Below are positions 1 to 6,976 of a stretch of DNA of 27,525 bases, in pieces. Source of the DNA: JAOABP01 sp964590395. GTDB lineage: Bacteria > Hydrothermota > Tepidihabitantia > Tepidihabitantales > Tepidihabitantaceae. Position 1 is the stretch's first letter; the number at the start of each line of letters is the position of its first letter. The stretch covers positions 1-27,525 of the forward strand of contig CAZPVT010000002.1 of assembly GCA_964590395.1 (NCBI GenBank). The letters are read 5' to 3'. Position numbers and translations under genes: made by a program. A model generated the notes under the pieces. It had not been told where the DNA came from. It worked only from the letters and a program-made list of their open reading frames with translations, and made no database searches.

Positions 1-1254
1 GGAAAGGTTGTTGATTATCTGTCCGATTCAGCAGAGCTGGTGGTTCGTTTTCAAGGCGGACCGAATGCAGGGCATACGGTCTGTTGCGATGGTGGGTCAT
101 GGACGTTTCACCAGATACCTTCCGGGGTATTAAATCCAAGGGCTAAGTGTCTTATTGGGTTGGGCTGTGTTATCGATCCTTATCGACTTAATGAGGAACT
201 GGCGGGTTTAAAGCAAGGTGGAATAGCTGTCTCCGGACGGGTTTTTATCGACCGGCGCGCCCATATGATTTTGCCTTATCACCGTTTGCTCGATACTCTG
301 CACGAAGAGCAGTTGGCAGAGCGGAAGATCGGCACAACCGGTCGGGGAATCGGTCCTGCTTATCAGGATAAGTTCGCCCGGATGGGTATAAGAGCGGGAG
401 ATCTACTGGATGAGGATCTGTTTAAGGAGAAGTTGCGCCGAAATCTCGCCGGGGCAAATTTTCGGCTGATGGAGGTTTATAAGGTGGAACCGATATCATT
501 TAAGAAATTGAGTGTGGAGTACTGGCAGATAACCAGATCTTTGTTTGAGATGATAATCGATGGTACATTGGTGATTGAACGGGCGCTTAAGAGGCAGAGG
601 CGGGTGTTGTTTGAGGGCGCACAGGGAACCCATTTGGATATTGATCTTGGGAGTTATCCATTCGTTACCACTTCCTCTACGGTAGTGGCTGGTGCCGCGG
701 TGGGAAGTGGTATAAGTCCGTTCTGGCTTGAAGAGGCGGTTGGTGTGGCAAAGGCATATACCACCAGGGTTGGGTCAGGACCGTTTCCTTCGGAGTTGAC
801 ACCGGAAGAGGCGGCGAATCTGCGCGAACTGGGAAGGGAGTACGGAGCAACAACCGGACGACCACGCCGGTGCGGTTGGTTTGATGCCGGGGTGGTGCGG
901 GCATCAGTTCGTTATAATCGTCTGTCCGCGTTGGTGTTAACAAAACTTGATGTTCTGGATTCACTGACCACAATTAAGGTCTGTACCGGTTATCGGTGTC
1001 AGGGGAAAAGGTTAAAGGAGTTTGACCCGTTTTGGGGGCACGAACTTGAACCGGAGTTTATCACACTGGCAGGATGGCGGGAAAATACCACAAATTGCCA
1101 ACGTTTCAGCAAGTTGCCTAAGAGGGCAAAACGTTACATTGAGAAAATTGCCGAGTTAGTAGATTGTCCGGTGGTTTTAGTTTCAGTGGGTAGCGACCGG
1201 AGACAGGTGGTTAAGGTGGACGAAGGGAGGTTAAAATGGCTGAACTCAAAATGA
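1..1254 (+). CDS. purA: Adenylosuccinate synthetase, 5' end cut by window
   Basis: Catalyses the GTP-dependent joining of IMP and aspartate, the first committed step from IMP to AMP, in the cytoplasm. The reading frame is open from base 1, where the visible protein begins GKVVDYLSDSAEL; by comparison with the E. coli protein only about 15 residues, including most of the GDEGKGK phosphate loop, are missing. Visible family motifs are RFQGGPNAGHT, the IMP-binding GTTGRGIGPAY, FEGAQGT, GSGPFPSEL and the GATTGRPRRCGW region near the base-binding site. The C-terminal segment (RAKRYIEKIAELV) also matches the family. The apparent GTG start at base 40 is an artefact of the window edge. Its last 19 bases overlap hypB. 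Confidence 0.96.
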   Translation, partial: GKVVDYLSDSAELVVRFQGGPNAGHTVCCDGGSWTFHQIPSGVLNPRAKCLIGLGCVIDPYRLNEELAGLKQGGIAVSGRVFIDRRAHMILPYHRLLDTLHEEQLAERKIGTTGRGIGPAYQDKFARMGIRAGDLLDEDLFKEKLRRNLAGANFRLMEVYKVEPISFKKLSVEYWQITRSLFEMIIDGTLVIERALKRQRRVLFEGAQGTHLDIDLGSYPFVTTSSTVVAGAAVGSGISPFWLEEAVGVAKAYTTRVGSGPFPSELTPEEAANLRELGREYGATTGRPRRCGWFDAGVVRASVRYNRLSALVLTKLDVLDSLTTIKVCTGYRCQGKRLKEFDPFWGHELEPEFITLAGWRENTTNCQRFSKLPKRAKRYIEKIAELVDCPVVLVSVGSDRRQVVKVDEGRLKWLNSK

Positions 1255-1895
1255 TGCAACGGGTTTTGGCAAGTAACGATGCCCTGGCAGAACAGCAGTT
1301 GCAGGAGCTCGACCGTTACGGAGTGATGGGGGTTAATATTATGTCCGGGCCAGGGGCAGGAAAGACCAGTTTGATTGAGGCAACTGTGTCAGCACTGAAA
1401 AGGGATTTTCGGCTCTGGGTTATTGAGGGGGATATTCAAGGGGACCTTGATGCCCGAAGGATAATTGCCCGCGGTGTTGGTTGTACCCAGCTCAACACTC
1501 AGGGAGCCTGCCATCTTGACGGGCTGATGCTTTCTACGGTGTTTTCTTGTATCAATTGGGCAAATTTGGACCTGTTAATTATTGAGAATGTCGGGAATCT
1601 CGTTTGTCCAGCAGAGTTCCGACTGCCGGTGCATTGCAATGTTACTATCGTTTCTACACCTGAAGGGAGCGATAAACCAGTAAAGTATCCATTGATGTTT
1701 AGTAAGTCGGATCTGGTTGTCGTTAATAAGATTGATCTTCTGCCTTATGTCGATTTTAATGTCCAGCAGTTCGTTAAGTCTGTGAGAAAGTTAAAGCCGA
1801 AGTTGCCCGTTATTAAGTTGTCAGCGCGGACAGGTGAAGGGGTGGAAGAGTGGATAAACTGGCTTAGACAACGGTTAGTTAAGCATCGGCGATGA
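1236..1895 (+). CDS. hypB: Hydrogenase/urease nickel-incorporation GTPase HypB
   Basis: GTPase that helps deliver nickel to [NiFe]-hydrogenase (or urease) apoenzymes. The 219-residue protein has a P-loop SGPGAGKTS at 37-45, the switch segment IEGDIQGD (63-70), ENVGNLVCP (117-125) and the guanine-specificity motif NKID at 164-167. Cys92-His93 and Cys124 match the G-domain metal site known in E. coli HypB (Cys166, His167, Cys198). The His-rich or CXXCGC N-terminal nickel stores of some homologues are absent. ATG 1236 is preceded by GGGAGG at 1225-1230 with 5-nt spacing, inside the end of purA. The stop overlaps korD by ATGA, so it is probably co-transcribed with the ferredoxin oxidoreductase genes. 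No hydrogenase gene is in view. Confidence 0.94.
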   Translation: MAELKMMQRVLASNDALAEQQLQELDRYGVMGVNIMSGPGAGKTSLIEATVSALKRDFRLWVIEGDIQGDLDARRIIARGVGCTQLNTQGACHLDGLMLSTVFSCINWANLDLLIIENVGNLVCPAEFRLPVHCNVTIVSTPEGSDKPVKYPLMFSKSDLVVVNKIDLLPYVDFNVQQFVKSVRKLKPKLPVIKLSARTGEGVEEWINWLRQRLVKHRR

Positions 1896-2134
1896 AGAAG
1901 TTTTTGCTCGAAGAACCGGTTATTGTCGTTGGTCCCAAGGGACATAAGCATATGCTGATCAGGCGGTTCTGTAAGGGTTGCCGGATATGCGTGGAGTTCT
2001 GTCCAACTCAAACATTGGGGTTAGATGAGCGGTTTAAGGTAGCGGTTTTGCATCCGGAGCGGTGTATTGGATGCCGGCTTTGTGAGTTTCGGTGTCCGGA
2101 TTTGGCAATTTTTGTTACCAAGGGTAAGCAGTAA
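1892..2134 (+). CDS. korD: 2-oxoacid:ferredoxin oxidoreductase delta subunit, 2x[4Fe-4S] ferredoxin
   Basis: Small iron-sulfur subunit that passes electrons from the thiamine-diphosphate enzyme to soluble ferredoxin. The 80-residue protein contains two CxxCxxCxxxC clusters: Cys27/30/33/37 and Cys58/61/64/68, enough for two [4Fe-4S] centres. It starts by an ATGA overlap with hypB. It lies upstream of korA, korB and korC, as the delta subunit does in many 2-oxoglutarate:ferredoxin oxidoreductase operons. A repeat cluster of about 180 bases separates it from korA. Alternative: a generic bacterial ferredoxin. The adjacency to korABC makes the Kor assignment more likely. Confidence 0.88.
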   Translation: MKKFLLEEPVIVVGPKGHKHMLIRRFCKGCRICVEFCPTQTLGLDERFKVAVLHPERCIGCRLCEFRCPDLAIFVTKGKQ

Positions 2135-2152
2135 TGAGGCGTCATTTCTTCT

Positions 2153-2320
2153 GTCATTCCGAGTATTCCTTCTTCGGTCATTCCGAGCGTAGCGAAGGAA
2201 TCTTAACGCGTCAGAGATTGCTGTGGCTTTCGCCACCTGCCAAGGGCAGAGCGTCGCTTTGCTCCTCGCTATGACGATAAGGAGGCGGATTGCCACCTGC
2301 CTGCAGTAGAGCGCAATGAC
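2153..2320. repeat. Cluster of short dispersed repeats with GTCATT(C/G)CGAG ends
   Basis: Three adjacent pieces of one repeat family fill the korD-korA gap. A short copy starts GTCATTCCGAG at 2153. A longer, MITE-like copy spans 2177-2275: it begins GTCATTCCGAG and ends CTCGCTATGAC, which is the inverted form of GTCATAGCGAG. A third copy at 2288-2320 is in the reverse orientation and matches 6510-6542 at 30 of 33 positions, all three differences being transitions. There is no coding capacity; the open frame on the minus strand here is a by-product of the repeat. The last copy ends in ATGAC, which creates the ATG at 2316 upstream of korA. Confidence 0.8.
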
Positions 2321-2333
2321 TTGGAATGGGAAA

Positions 2334-3440
2334 ATGAAGCAGTTGTTATCTGGTAATGAGGCTTGTGCTATTGGTGCGATAAGGGCTGGGGTAAGGTTTT
2401 TCGCTGGTTATCCAATAACGCCATCTACAGAGATTGCCGAGTATTTGTCAAGGGAGTTGCCCAAAATCGGTGGTACTTTTATCCAGATGGAGGATGAGAT
2501 CGGTTCAATTTTGTGTATCAGCGGGGTAGCCGCTGCTGGTGTGAAGGCGATGACCGCGACATCTGGTCCTGGGTTTTCTTTGATGCAGGAGGGTATCGGG
2601 TATGCGGTAATGGCTGAGCTTCCCTGCGTGGTCGTTAATGTGATGCGTATCGGTCCGGCAACCGGCGCTCCGACCCGCACCTCTCAGGGGGATGTGATGC
2701 AGACAAGGTTCGGTACTCATGGTGATCATCCGATTGTTGTGCTGTGTCCCAGTAGCGTTCGGGAGTGTTTTGATTTGACCGTTGCCGCGGTGAACATTTC
2801 GGAGCGGTTGCGTATTCCGGTAATCGTGTTGATGGATGAGATTGTCGGACATATGCGTGAGGTGGTGGAGTTGCCGACAGAGGTGAAGGTATGGCAGGCA
2901 AGCCGTCCTAAACCACCCCGGGATGAGTATTTTCATTACGACGACAGTAATAATTACGATGCACCGGTTGCGAGTTTTGGTGATGGGTATCGTATTCACT
3001 TAACCGCTCTTACTCACCGAAAGGATGGTTTCCCCCTGGATGATCCGGAGATAATCAAATGGAATCTCGACCGTCTCCGTGCCAAAATTGAGGACAACCG
3101 CTCCTGGCTCTGGGACTTAGATTATGTGGATCTTGGGGCGGAGTCAGTGGTCGTAGGTTATGGCAGTACCGCAAGGTCAGTAATAGAGGCAAAGCAGCAG
3201 TACGAGTATAAGACCGGTAGAAGGGTAGGGGTTCTCCGTTTGCGGATGATCTGGCCCTTTCCTGCCGAGCGTCTGATCGGTCTTTTGCGGAGTGCCCGGC
3301 GGGTGATTGTGCCTGAAATGAATCAGGGACAACTCTATCGGGAAGTGGAAAGGACGGTTAATCTGCATGTGCCGGTGGTTTCAGTGCAGAGGTATGATGG
3401 AGAGATGTTGACCCCAGAGGAGATTTTGAGTGCACTATGA
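2334..3440 (+). CDS. korA: 2-oxoacid:ferredoxin oxidoreductase alpha subunit (probably 2-oxoglutarate type)
   Basis: Pyrimidine-binding/alpha chain of a thiamine-diphosphate ferredoxin oxidoreductase that converts a 2-oxoacid plus CoA to acyl-CoA, CO2 and reduced ferredoxin. Family motifs include LLSGNEACAIGAIRAG near the N-terminus, FFAGYPITPSTEIAEYL, QMEDEIGSI, TSGPGFSLM, and VGYGSTAR in the C-terminal transketolase-like part. I choose ATG 2334 (protein MKQLLSGNEA), which matches the usual family N-terminus; the frame also has ATG 2316, but that codon is the edge of a dispersed repeat and would add only MTWNGK. Neither start has a strong Shine-Dalgarno sequence. The stop overlaps korB by ATGA. 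Substrate specificity (2-oxoglutarate or branched-chain 2-oxoacid) cannot be decided from sequence alone. Confidence 0.93.
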   Translation: MKQLLSGNEACAIGAIRAGVRFFAGYPITPSTEIAEYLSRELPKIGGTFIQMEDEIGSILCISGVAAAGVKAMTATSGPGFSLMQEGIGYAVMAELPCVVVNVMRIGPATGAPTRTSQGDVMQTRFGTHGDHPIVVLCPSSVRECFDLTVAAVNISERLRIPVIVLMDEIVGHMREVVELPTEVKVWQASRPKPPRDEYFHYDDSNNYDAPVASFGDGYRIHLTALTHRKDGFPLDDPEIIKWNLDRLRAKIEDNRSWLWDLDYVDLGAESVVVGYGSTARSVIEAKQQYEYKTGRRVGVLRLRMIWPFPAERLIGLLRSARRVIVPEMNQGQLYREVERTVNLHVPVVSVQRYDGEMLTPEEILSAL

Positions 3441-4261
3441 GTGATATCAAAAAGGACAGGTTTCTGGACTTTTTAAGGTTGGATGAGAGGTTTCCTCATA
3501 TTCTGTGTCCAGGCTGTGGTGTTGGTACGATTATGGGGACGATGGTCAGAGCGTTTATTGATTTGAAGATAAGTCAGGATGAACTGTGCATTGTCGCCGG
3601 TATCGGGTGTTCCTCCCGGGTGTCATTTTATCTGGACTGTGATACCTTCCATACTTTACACGGCAGAACACTGCCCGCTGCCACCGGGGTGAAACTGGCA
3701 AGGCCAGATTTGAAGGTGGTGGTGATCGGTGGCGATGGGGACATTATGGCAATCGGTGGAAATCATTTTATCCATACCGCACGTCGGAATCTGGATATAA
3801 CCGTGATCGTGATAAATAATTTTACCTATGGGATGACCGGTGGTCAGTACTCGCCGACGACACCGACCTATGATAAGGCAGCAACCGCGCCGTTTGGCAA
3901 TGTGGAGCGGAGTTTTGATGTCTGTTTTATTGCCAAGGCAGCGGGTGCGGTTTTTGTTGCCCGGAGCACCACTTTCCATGTCCTCCATTTTAAGAAGATG
4001 TTAGAGCTCGCTTTGAGTAAGCGGGGTTTTAGTGTGGTGGAGGTGAGCAGCCAGTGTCCTACCTTTTACGGGCGCTATCAGGGCATCGGGGATGCGGTGA
4101 AGATGTTGCAGTGGTTAAAGGAACGGTCGATAGATGTCAGCAAGGTCGAAAACCCATGGACGGTTAAAGATAAGTTTGTCATCGGGGTTTTACACGACCA
4201 GCAGGATGTTCCACCTTATACTGAGTTGTACCAGATGGTGAGGGAGCGCGCGCGCGAATGA
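3437..4261 (+). CDS. korB: 2-oxoacid:ferredoxin oxidoreductase beta subunit (TPP-binding)
   Basis: Beta chain carrying the thiamine-diphosphate pyrophosphate site. The 274-residue protein has the CPGCG motif (Cys24, Cys27), a third conserved cysteine at 58 (GIGCSSR), and the TPP/Mg motif GGDGD at 98-102 followed by NN at 127-128. The YGMTGGQ segment at 131-137 is highly characteristic of Kor/Vor beta chains. It starts in an ATGA overlap with korA and ends in an ATGA overlap with korC, so the three subunits are almost certainly translated together. The length is normal for the family. Confidence 0.95.
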   Translation: MSDIKKDRFLDFLRLDERFPHILCPGCGVGTIMGTMVRAFIDLKISQDELCIVAGIGCSSRVSFYLDCDTFHTLHGRTLPAATGVKLARPDLKVVVIGGDGDIMAIGGNHFIHTARRNLDITVIVINNFTYGMTGGQYSPTTPTYDKAATAPFGNVERSFDVCFIAKAAGAVFVARSTTFHVLHFKKMLELALSKRGFSVVEVSSQCPTFYGRYQGIGDAVKMLQWLKERSIDVSKVENPWTVKDKFVIGVLHDQQDVPPYTELYQMVRERARE

Positions 4262-4812
4262 AAAAGGTCGAAATCCGGCTGGCAGGAACTGGTGGGCAAG
4301 GGGTAGTACTGGCAAGTGTGATCCTTGCTGAGGCAGCTGGTGTTTATGACAATTGGTTTGTGGCGCAAACCCAGAGTTATGGTCCGGAGGCAAGGGGAGG
4401 TGCTTCCCGGGCAGATGTGATCATATCTGATCGGGAAATTTATTATCCCAAATGCCGAAAACTTGATTTGCTGGTTGCTCTGAGTCAGCCTGCGGTTGAT
4501 AAGTACCTGTCTGACCTGAAGGTTATGGGGATAGCGGTGATTGATGATTTCTATGTTCGAGAGTGTCCGCATCCGCAGACCGTCTGTTTACCTCTGTCCA
4601 AGGTGGCAAGGGAGAGGTTGGGGCGAGAACTTTTTACCAATATCGTAACTCTGGGCGCAGTGGCGAGGATAACCGGGTTCGTGAGGCTTGACTCTTTGAA
4701 GGAGGCGGTAGCGAATCGGGTGCCGGCAAGGTTTCGGGAGATAAACAGCACCGCGCTTCAGGTTGGTTGGCAGTTGCCTGATGAGTTGCAAATCCGGGGA
4801 ATGAGCGGATAA
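4258..4812 (+). CDS. korC: 2-oxoacid:ferredoxin oxidoreductase gamma subunit
   Basis: Gamma chain of the same enzyme, 184 residues. It shows the family GTGGQGVVLA motif (residues 10-19) and the TQSYGPEARGGASRADV stretch typical of KorC/PorC. It starts within an ATGA overlap with korB. It is the last gene of the operon; just downstream comes another group of GTCATT(C/G)CGAG repeats, and the next gene lies on the opposite strand. With korA, korB and korD this makes a four-subunit enzyme rather than a fused one. Confidence 0.94.
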   Translation: MKKVEIRLAGTGGQGVVLASVILAEAAGVYDNWFVAQTQSYGPEARGGASRADVIISDREIYYPKCRKLDLLVALSQPAVDKYLSDLKVMGIAVIDDFYVRECPHPQTVCLPLSKVARERLGRELFTNIVTLGAVARITGFVRLDSLKEAVANRVPARFREINSTALQVGWQLPDELQIRGMSG

Positions 4813-4822
4813 CCGATTGTCC

Positions 4823-4923
4823 GTCATTCCGAGCCGGCATCCCCTTTTTTCTGTTATTACATTCTGCTTTCCCATCTTCCCGTTATTGCGACCACTTCTG
4901 TCATTGCGAGGAGCGATGCCGGC
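4823..4923. repeat. Repeat pair with inverted GCCGGCATC/GATGCCGGC arms
   Basis: This intergenic stretch between the convergent korC and DUF1844 genes starts GTCATTCCGAGCCGGCATC at 4823 and ends with GTCATTGCGAG (4900) and GATGCCGGC (4915-4923). The arms GCCGGCATC (4833-4841) and GATGCCGGC (4915-4923) are perfect inverted copies around a degenerate T-rich centre that includes the related TTATTGCGA. It belongs to the same family as 2153-2320 and 6484-6542. A transcript could fold into a hairpin here and end both converging operons, but no classic stem plus U-run is evident. Confidence 0.7.
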
Positions 4924-4928
4924 ACGTG

Positions 4929-5243
4929 CTATTTTGTGATATTGGGATTTTGAGAAGGGGAAATTTGGGTCTTTTGAATATAGAGTAGTTGGAGTTGGGT
5001 AATGGTTTCCTCTAACAGTTCGGTCTCCTCCGGGGTTCTGTTGCCGGTGGTTTTCTCTTTAATAACAATTAAGGTGTCAATTGTATATCGGGCAAGTGCG
5101 AAGTTGGGCTCAGAAGGTTTGGCATCAGGGGTAAGCGGGGTGCCAAGATAGGCAAGTGCGGTGGCGGCGAGATTTAATATCAGGGTGGTGAGGTTCGCCT
5201 CAGGTTTTTCTATGGGCGGTTTTTGCTCGGGAGTTTCAGTCAT
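4929..5243 (-). CDS. DUF1844-like small protein
   Basis: A 104-residue protein resembling the DUF1844 family: an acidic, proline-rich N-terminus (about residues 1-16), a hydrophobic helix (LILNLAATALAYLG), then ARYTIDTLIVIKEKTTGN followed by LTPEE-like RTPEETELLEETITQLQLLY, which is the most recognisable family signature. The function of the family is unknown. Its start overlaps the alr stop by 8 bases, so it is probably translated with alr. The coding strand is unusually rich in A and C, as are codon choices in the lptB region of this window. The match is by pattern recognition, not by alignment. Confidence 0.7.
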   Translation of the reverse strand: MTETPEQKPPIEKPEANLTTLILNLAATALAYLGTPLTPDAKPSEPNFALARYTIDTLIVIKEKTTGNRTPEETELLEETITQLQLLYIQKTQISPSQNPNITK

Positions 5244-6402
5244 AATTCAACAGGGTTTTAATATGGACGATTGCGCCCTGTTGGTAGTAGAGGCGGGGGA
5301 CACGCGGGCTTATCCGACAGATTATTTCGTACGGAATGGTGTTCGCCAGGAGTGCCAGTTCGTTGGCACAGATGGTTTTGCCATCTGCGGTACCCAGCAG
5401 GGTTACGACATCATATAGTTTTACTTCCGGAATATCGGTGACATCCACCATCGTTAAGTCCATTGAGACATTGCCTACGACCGGGGCTTTTTTGCCGTGG
5501 AGCAGGCAGTAACCACGGTTGGTTAATGAGTGGGGATAGCCGTCACCGTAGCCGACTGAAATTACCGCTATCCGCGATGGGCGAGTGGTGAAGTAGGTTC
5601 TTTCATAACTGATTGATGTACCAGGCGGGAACTGTCTTAAACTGACAATCCGGGAACGCAGGCTCATTACCGGTTTGAGGGTGAATGAGGCACGGCGGTG
5701 ACCAAAATGGTAACTTAAGGGCATAATTCCATAGAGCATCAGTCCGGGTCGTATCATATCCAGTTGGGCGTCCGGGATGTTGAGGCATCCTGCAGAGTTT
5801 GCTGCATGGGAGATGAAGTCGTTGATCCCCATTTTGTGAAGTGCAGTGAGCAGTTGCTGAAACTTGTTGCTTTGATTTAATGTGAAATAAATGTCGGTAT
5901 CCGCCGCGGGGAAGTGGGTGAATACGCCTGCCAGCCGAATACCGGGTAAGGAGTGGACCTGGGTAACAAAATCCAGGGCTTCGTTTATGCTTACGCCGGT
6001 TCTGCCCATTCCGGTGTCCACCTCAATGTGAACCGGAATGGTGGTCTGGCGGCGCCGGGCCTCAGTTGCCAGCTGGTGGGCAAAGTTTAGGTCAGATACT
6101 GTGGGAATGAGGTTGTTTTCAAGCAGTTCGGGGATTGCGCCGTCTGGAACCGGAGAGAGGATGAGGACTGGTGTTCCGGTAACGCCTGCCCGTCGGCAGT
6201 TGACACCCTCCTCAACACTTGCCACCCCGAAGGCATCAACCAGTTGATGGCTGGCACGGGCAATTTCCCGTAAGCCGTGGCCATAGGCGTCAGCCTTGAT
6301 CGCGAACAGTAGTTGACATTTTCCGATCGCCTGACGAACAACGGTGATGTTGTGTTTAAGGGCATCAAGATCAATTTCTGCCCATACCCGTTCAGCGTTC
6401 AT
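5236..6402 (-). CDS. alr: Alanine racemase
   Basis: PLP enzyme interconverting L- and D-alanine for peptidoglycan. The 388-residue protein has the PLP-binding lysine K36 in AIKADAYGHG, the second catalytic base Y266 in ISYERTY, GMGRTG at 131-136, and the C-terminal GYGDGYP and NVSMDLTMVDVTD signatures, in the fold-type III barrel plus beta-domain order. Length is normal. ATG at 6402-6400 has no Shine-Dalgarno sequence upstream; instead a near-consensus promoter ends 11 bases before it, so the mRNA is predicted to be almost leaderless. The DUF1844 gene follows with an 8-base overlap. Confidence 0.96.
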   Translation of the reverse strand: MNAERVWAEIDLDALKHNITVVRQAIGKCQLLFAIKADAYGHGLREIARASHQLVDAFGVASVEEGVNCRRAGVTGTPVLILSPVPDGAIPELLENNLIPTVSDLNFAHQLATEARRRQTTIPVHIEVDTGMGRTGVSINEALDFVTQVHSLPGIRLAGVFTHFPAADTDIYFTLNQSNKFQQLLTALHKMGINDFISHAANSAGCLNIPDAQLDMIRPGLMLYGIMPLSYHFGHRRASFTLKPVMSLRSRIVSLRQFPPGTSISYERTYFTTRPSRIAVISVGYGDGYPHSLTNRGYCLLHGKKAPVVGNVSMDLTMVDVTDIPEVKLYDVVTLLGTADGKTICANELALLANTIPYEIICRISPRVPRLYYQQGAIVHIKTLLNYD

Positions 6403-6413
6403 ATATGATTATG

Positions 6414-6442
6414 ATATTATCCGTGATAAGGTTGGGTGTCAA
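6414..6442 (-). promoter_or_regulatory. sigma70-type promoter of alr
   Basis: On the minus strand TTGACA (6442-6437), a 17-base spacer, and TAATAT (6419-6414). With transcription starting about 7 bases after the -10 box (near 6407), the untranslated leader before the alr ATG at 6402 would be about 5 bases and cannot hold a ribosome binding site. The -35 box is embedded in GGGTTAAGTTGACACCC, which has short inverted arms (GGGT/ACCC) and could be an operator. Confidence 0.7.
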
Positions 6443-6483
6443 CTTAACCCACCCTCTTTTGTCGTTGCGCGGTTCTCTTTTCT

Positions 6484-6542
6484 GTCATTGCGAGGGCATT
6501 CTTTTTCTTGTCATTGCGTTCTACCGCAGGTAGGTGGCAATC
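6484..6542. repeat. Two dispersed repeat copies (GTCATTGCG type)
   Basis: A short copy starts GTCATTGCGAG at 6484. A 33-base copy at 6510-6542 matches the reverse complement of 2288-2320 at 30 of 33 positions (three transitions), including the GCAGG(C/T)AGGTGGCAATC end. It lies between the alr promoter and the G+T-rich tract. It is non-coding and of the same family as the copies flanking the kor genes. Confidence 0.75.
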
Positions 6543-6555
6543 TACAACACTGGGA

Positions 6556-6584
6556 TTAACCCGTGTTTTTAACTTAAGGGTTAA
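6556..6584. other. Perfect 7-bp inverted repeat TTAACCC/GGGTTAA
   Basis: TTAACCC (6556-6562) and GGGTTAA (6578-6584) are perfect inverted arms separated by 15 bases. A third occurrence of the same heptamer lies at 6444-6450, next to the alr -35 box. It could be a regulator site or weak hairpin; no T-run follows it, so a terminator is unlikely. Confidence 0.4.
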
Positions 6585-6639
6585 ATTAGATTAACTGTTT
6601 GAATTATCTTGTTTTATATTATGGATGATATTTGGAACC

Positions 6640-6900
6640 CTGTCCAGTGGGCAGTATCGGGGAGGGTATCTGTAATGGTTTTGGGCCGGGTTATGTGGTG
6701 GGTATCTTTCAGGGTTATGGTTGTGGCAACAGGGCTGGTGTTGTATTGGGTTTGTGTCGGGGTCTGGTTATGGGGGGTGGTTAGGGTTTTGAAGTGGGTT
6801 TTGTTTATGGTTTGTGGTTGGGTCTGGGTTAGGGTTGTGGTGGTGGTTTGATAGGTGGTTGGTAGCGGGGCTGGGGTTGTGGTGCAGAGGAGGGTTTTTG
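6640..6900. other. Extremely G+T-rich non-coding tract
   Basis: The plus strand here is made almost entirely of G and T in degenerate units such as GGGTTATGGTTGTGG and GGGTTAGGGTTGTGG. In bases 6781-6840 I count 54 of 60 as G or T, with a single C. Runs of three or more G occur at 6772-6777, 6784-6786, 6796-6798, 6820-6822, 6826-6828 and 6832-6834, so a G-quadruplex is possible around 6820-6842. The only open frame (6609-6851) would encode a Trp/Val-rich peptide without a ribosome site, and I do not regard it as a gene. The rest of the 574-base gap between alr and adk holds the promoters and repeats listed separately. Confidence 0.7.
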
Positions 6901-6918
6901 GGAGTATGGGAAAGTTGC

Positions 6919-6946
6919 TTGACTGTGGGTGATTAAAGGTTAGAAT
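6919..6946 (+). promoter_or_regulatory. sigma70-type promoter of the adk operon
   Basis: TTGACT (6919-6924), 16-base spacer, TAGAAT (6941-6946). Predicted start near 6953 leaves a leader of about 24 bases containing AAGGAG (6964-6969), 7 bases before the GTG start of adk. It probably drives the long plus-strand operon from adk towards selD and mscS. Confidence 0.65.
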
Positions 6947-6976
6947 TATCTTTATAAAATATCAAGGAGTATAATT

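Noticed and set aside
2021..2296. 91-residue ORF on the minus strand between korD and korA
   Set aside because: It is read through the dispersed repeats and gives the Arg/Asn/Asp-rich sequence typical of spurious frames in such repeats; it also overlaps the korD 3' end.
2505..2999. 164-residue minus-strand ORF inside korA
   Set aside because: Long only because of base bias in korA; korA is unambiguous on the plus strand.
6609..6851. 80-residue Trp/Val-rich ORF in the alr-adk gap, which could look like a membrane peptide
   Set aside because: It starts with TTG, has no ribosome site, and its composition simply reflects the G+T-only DNA.
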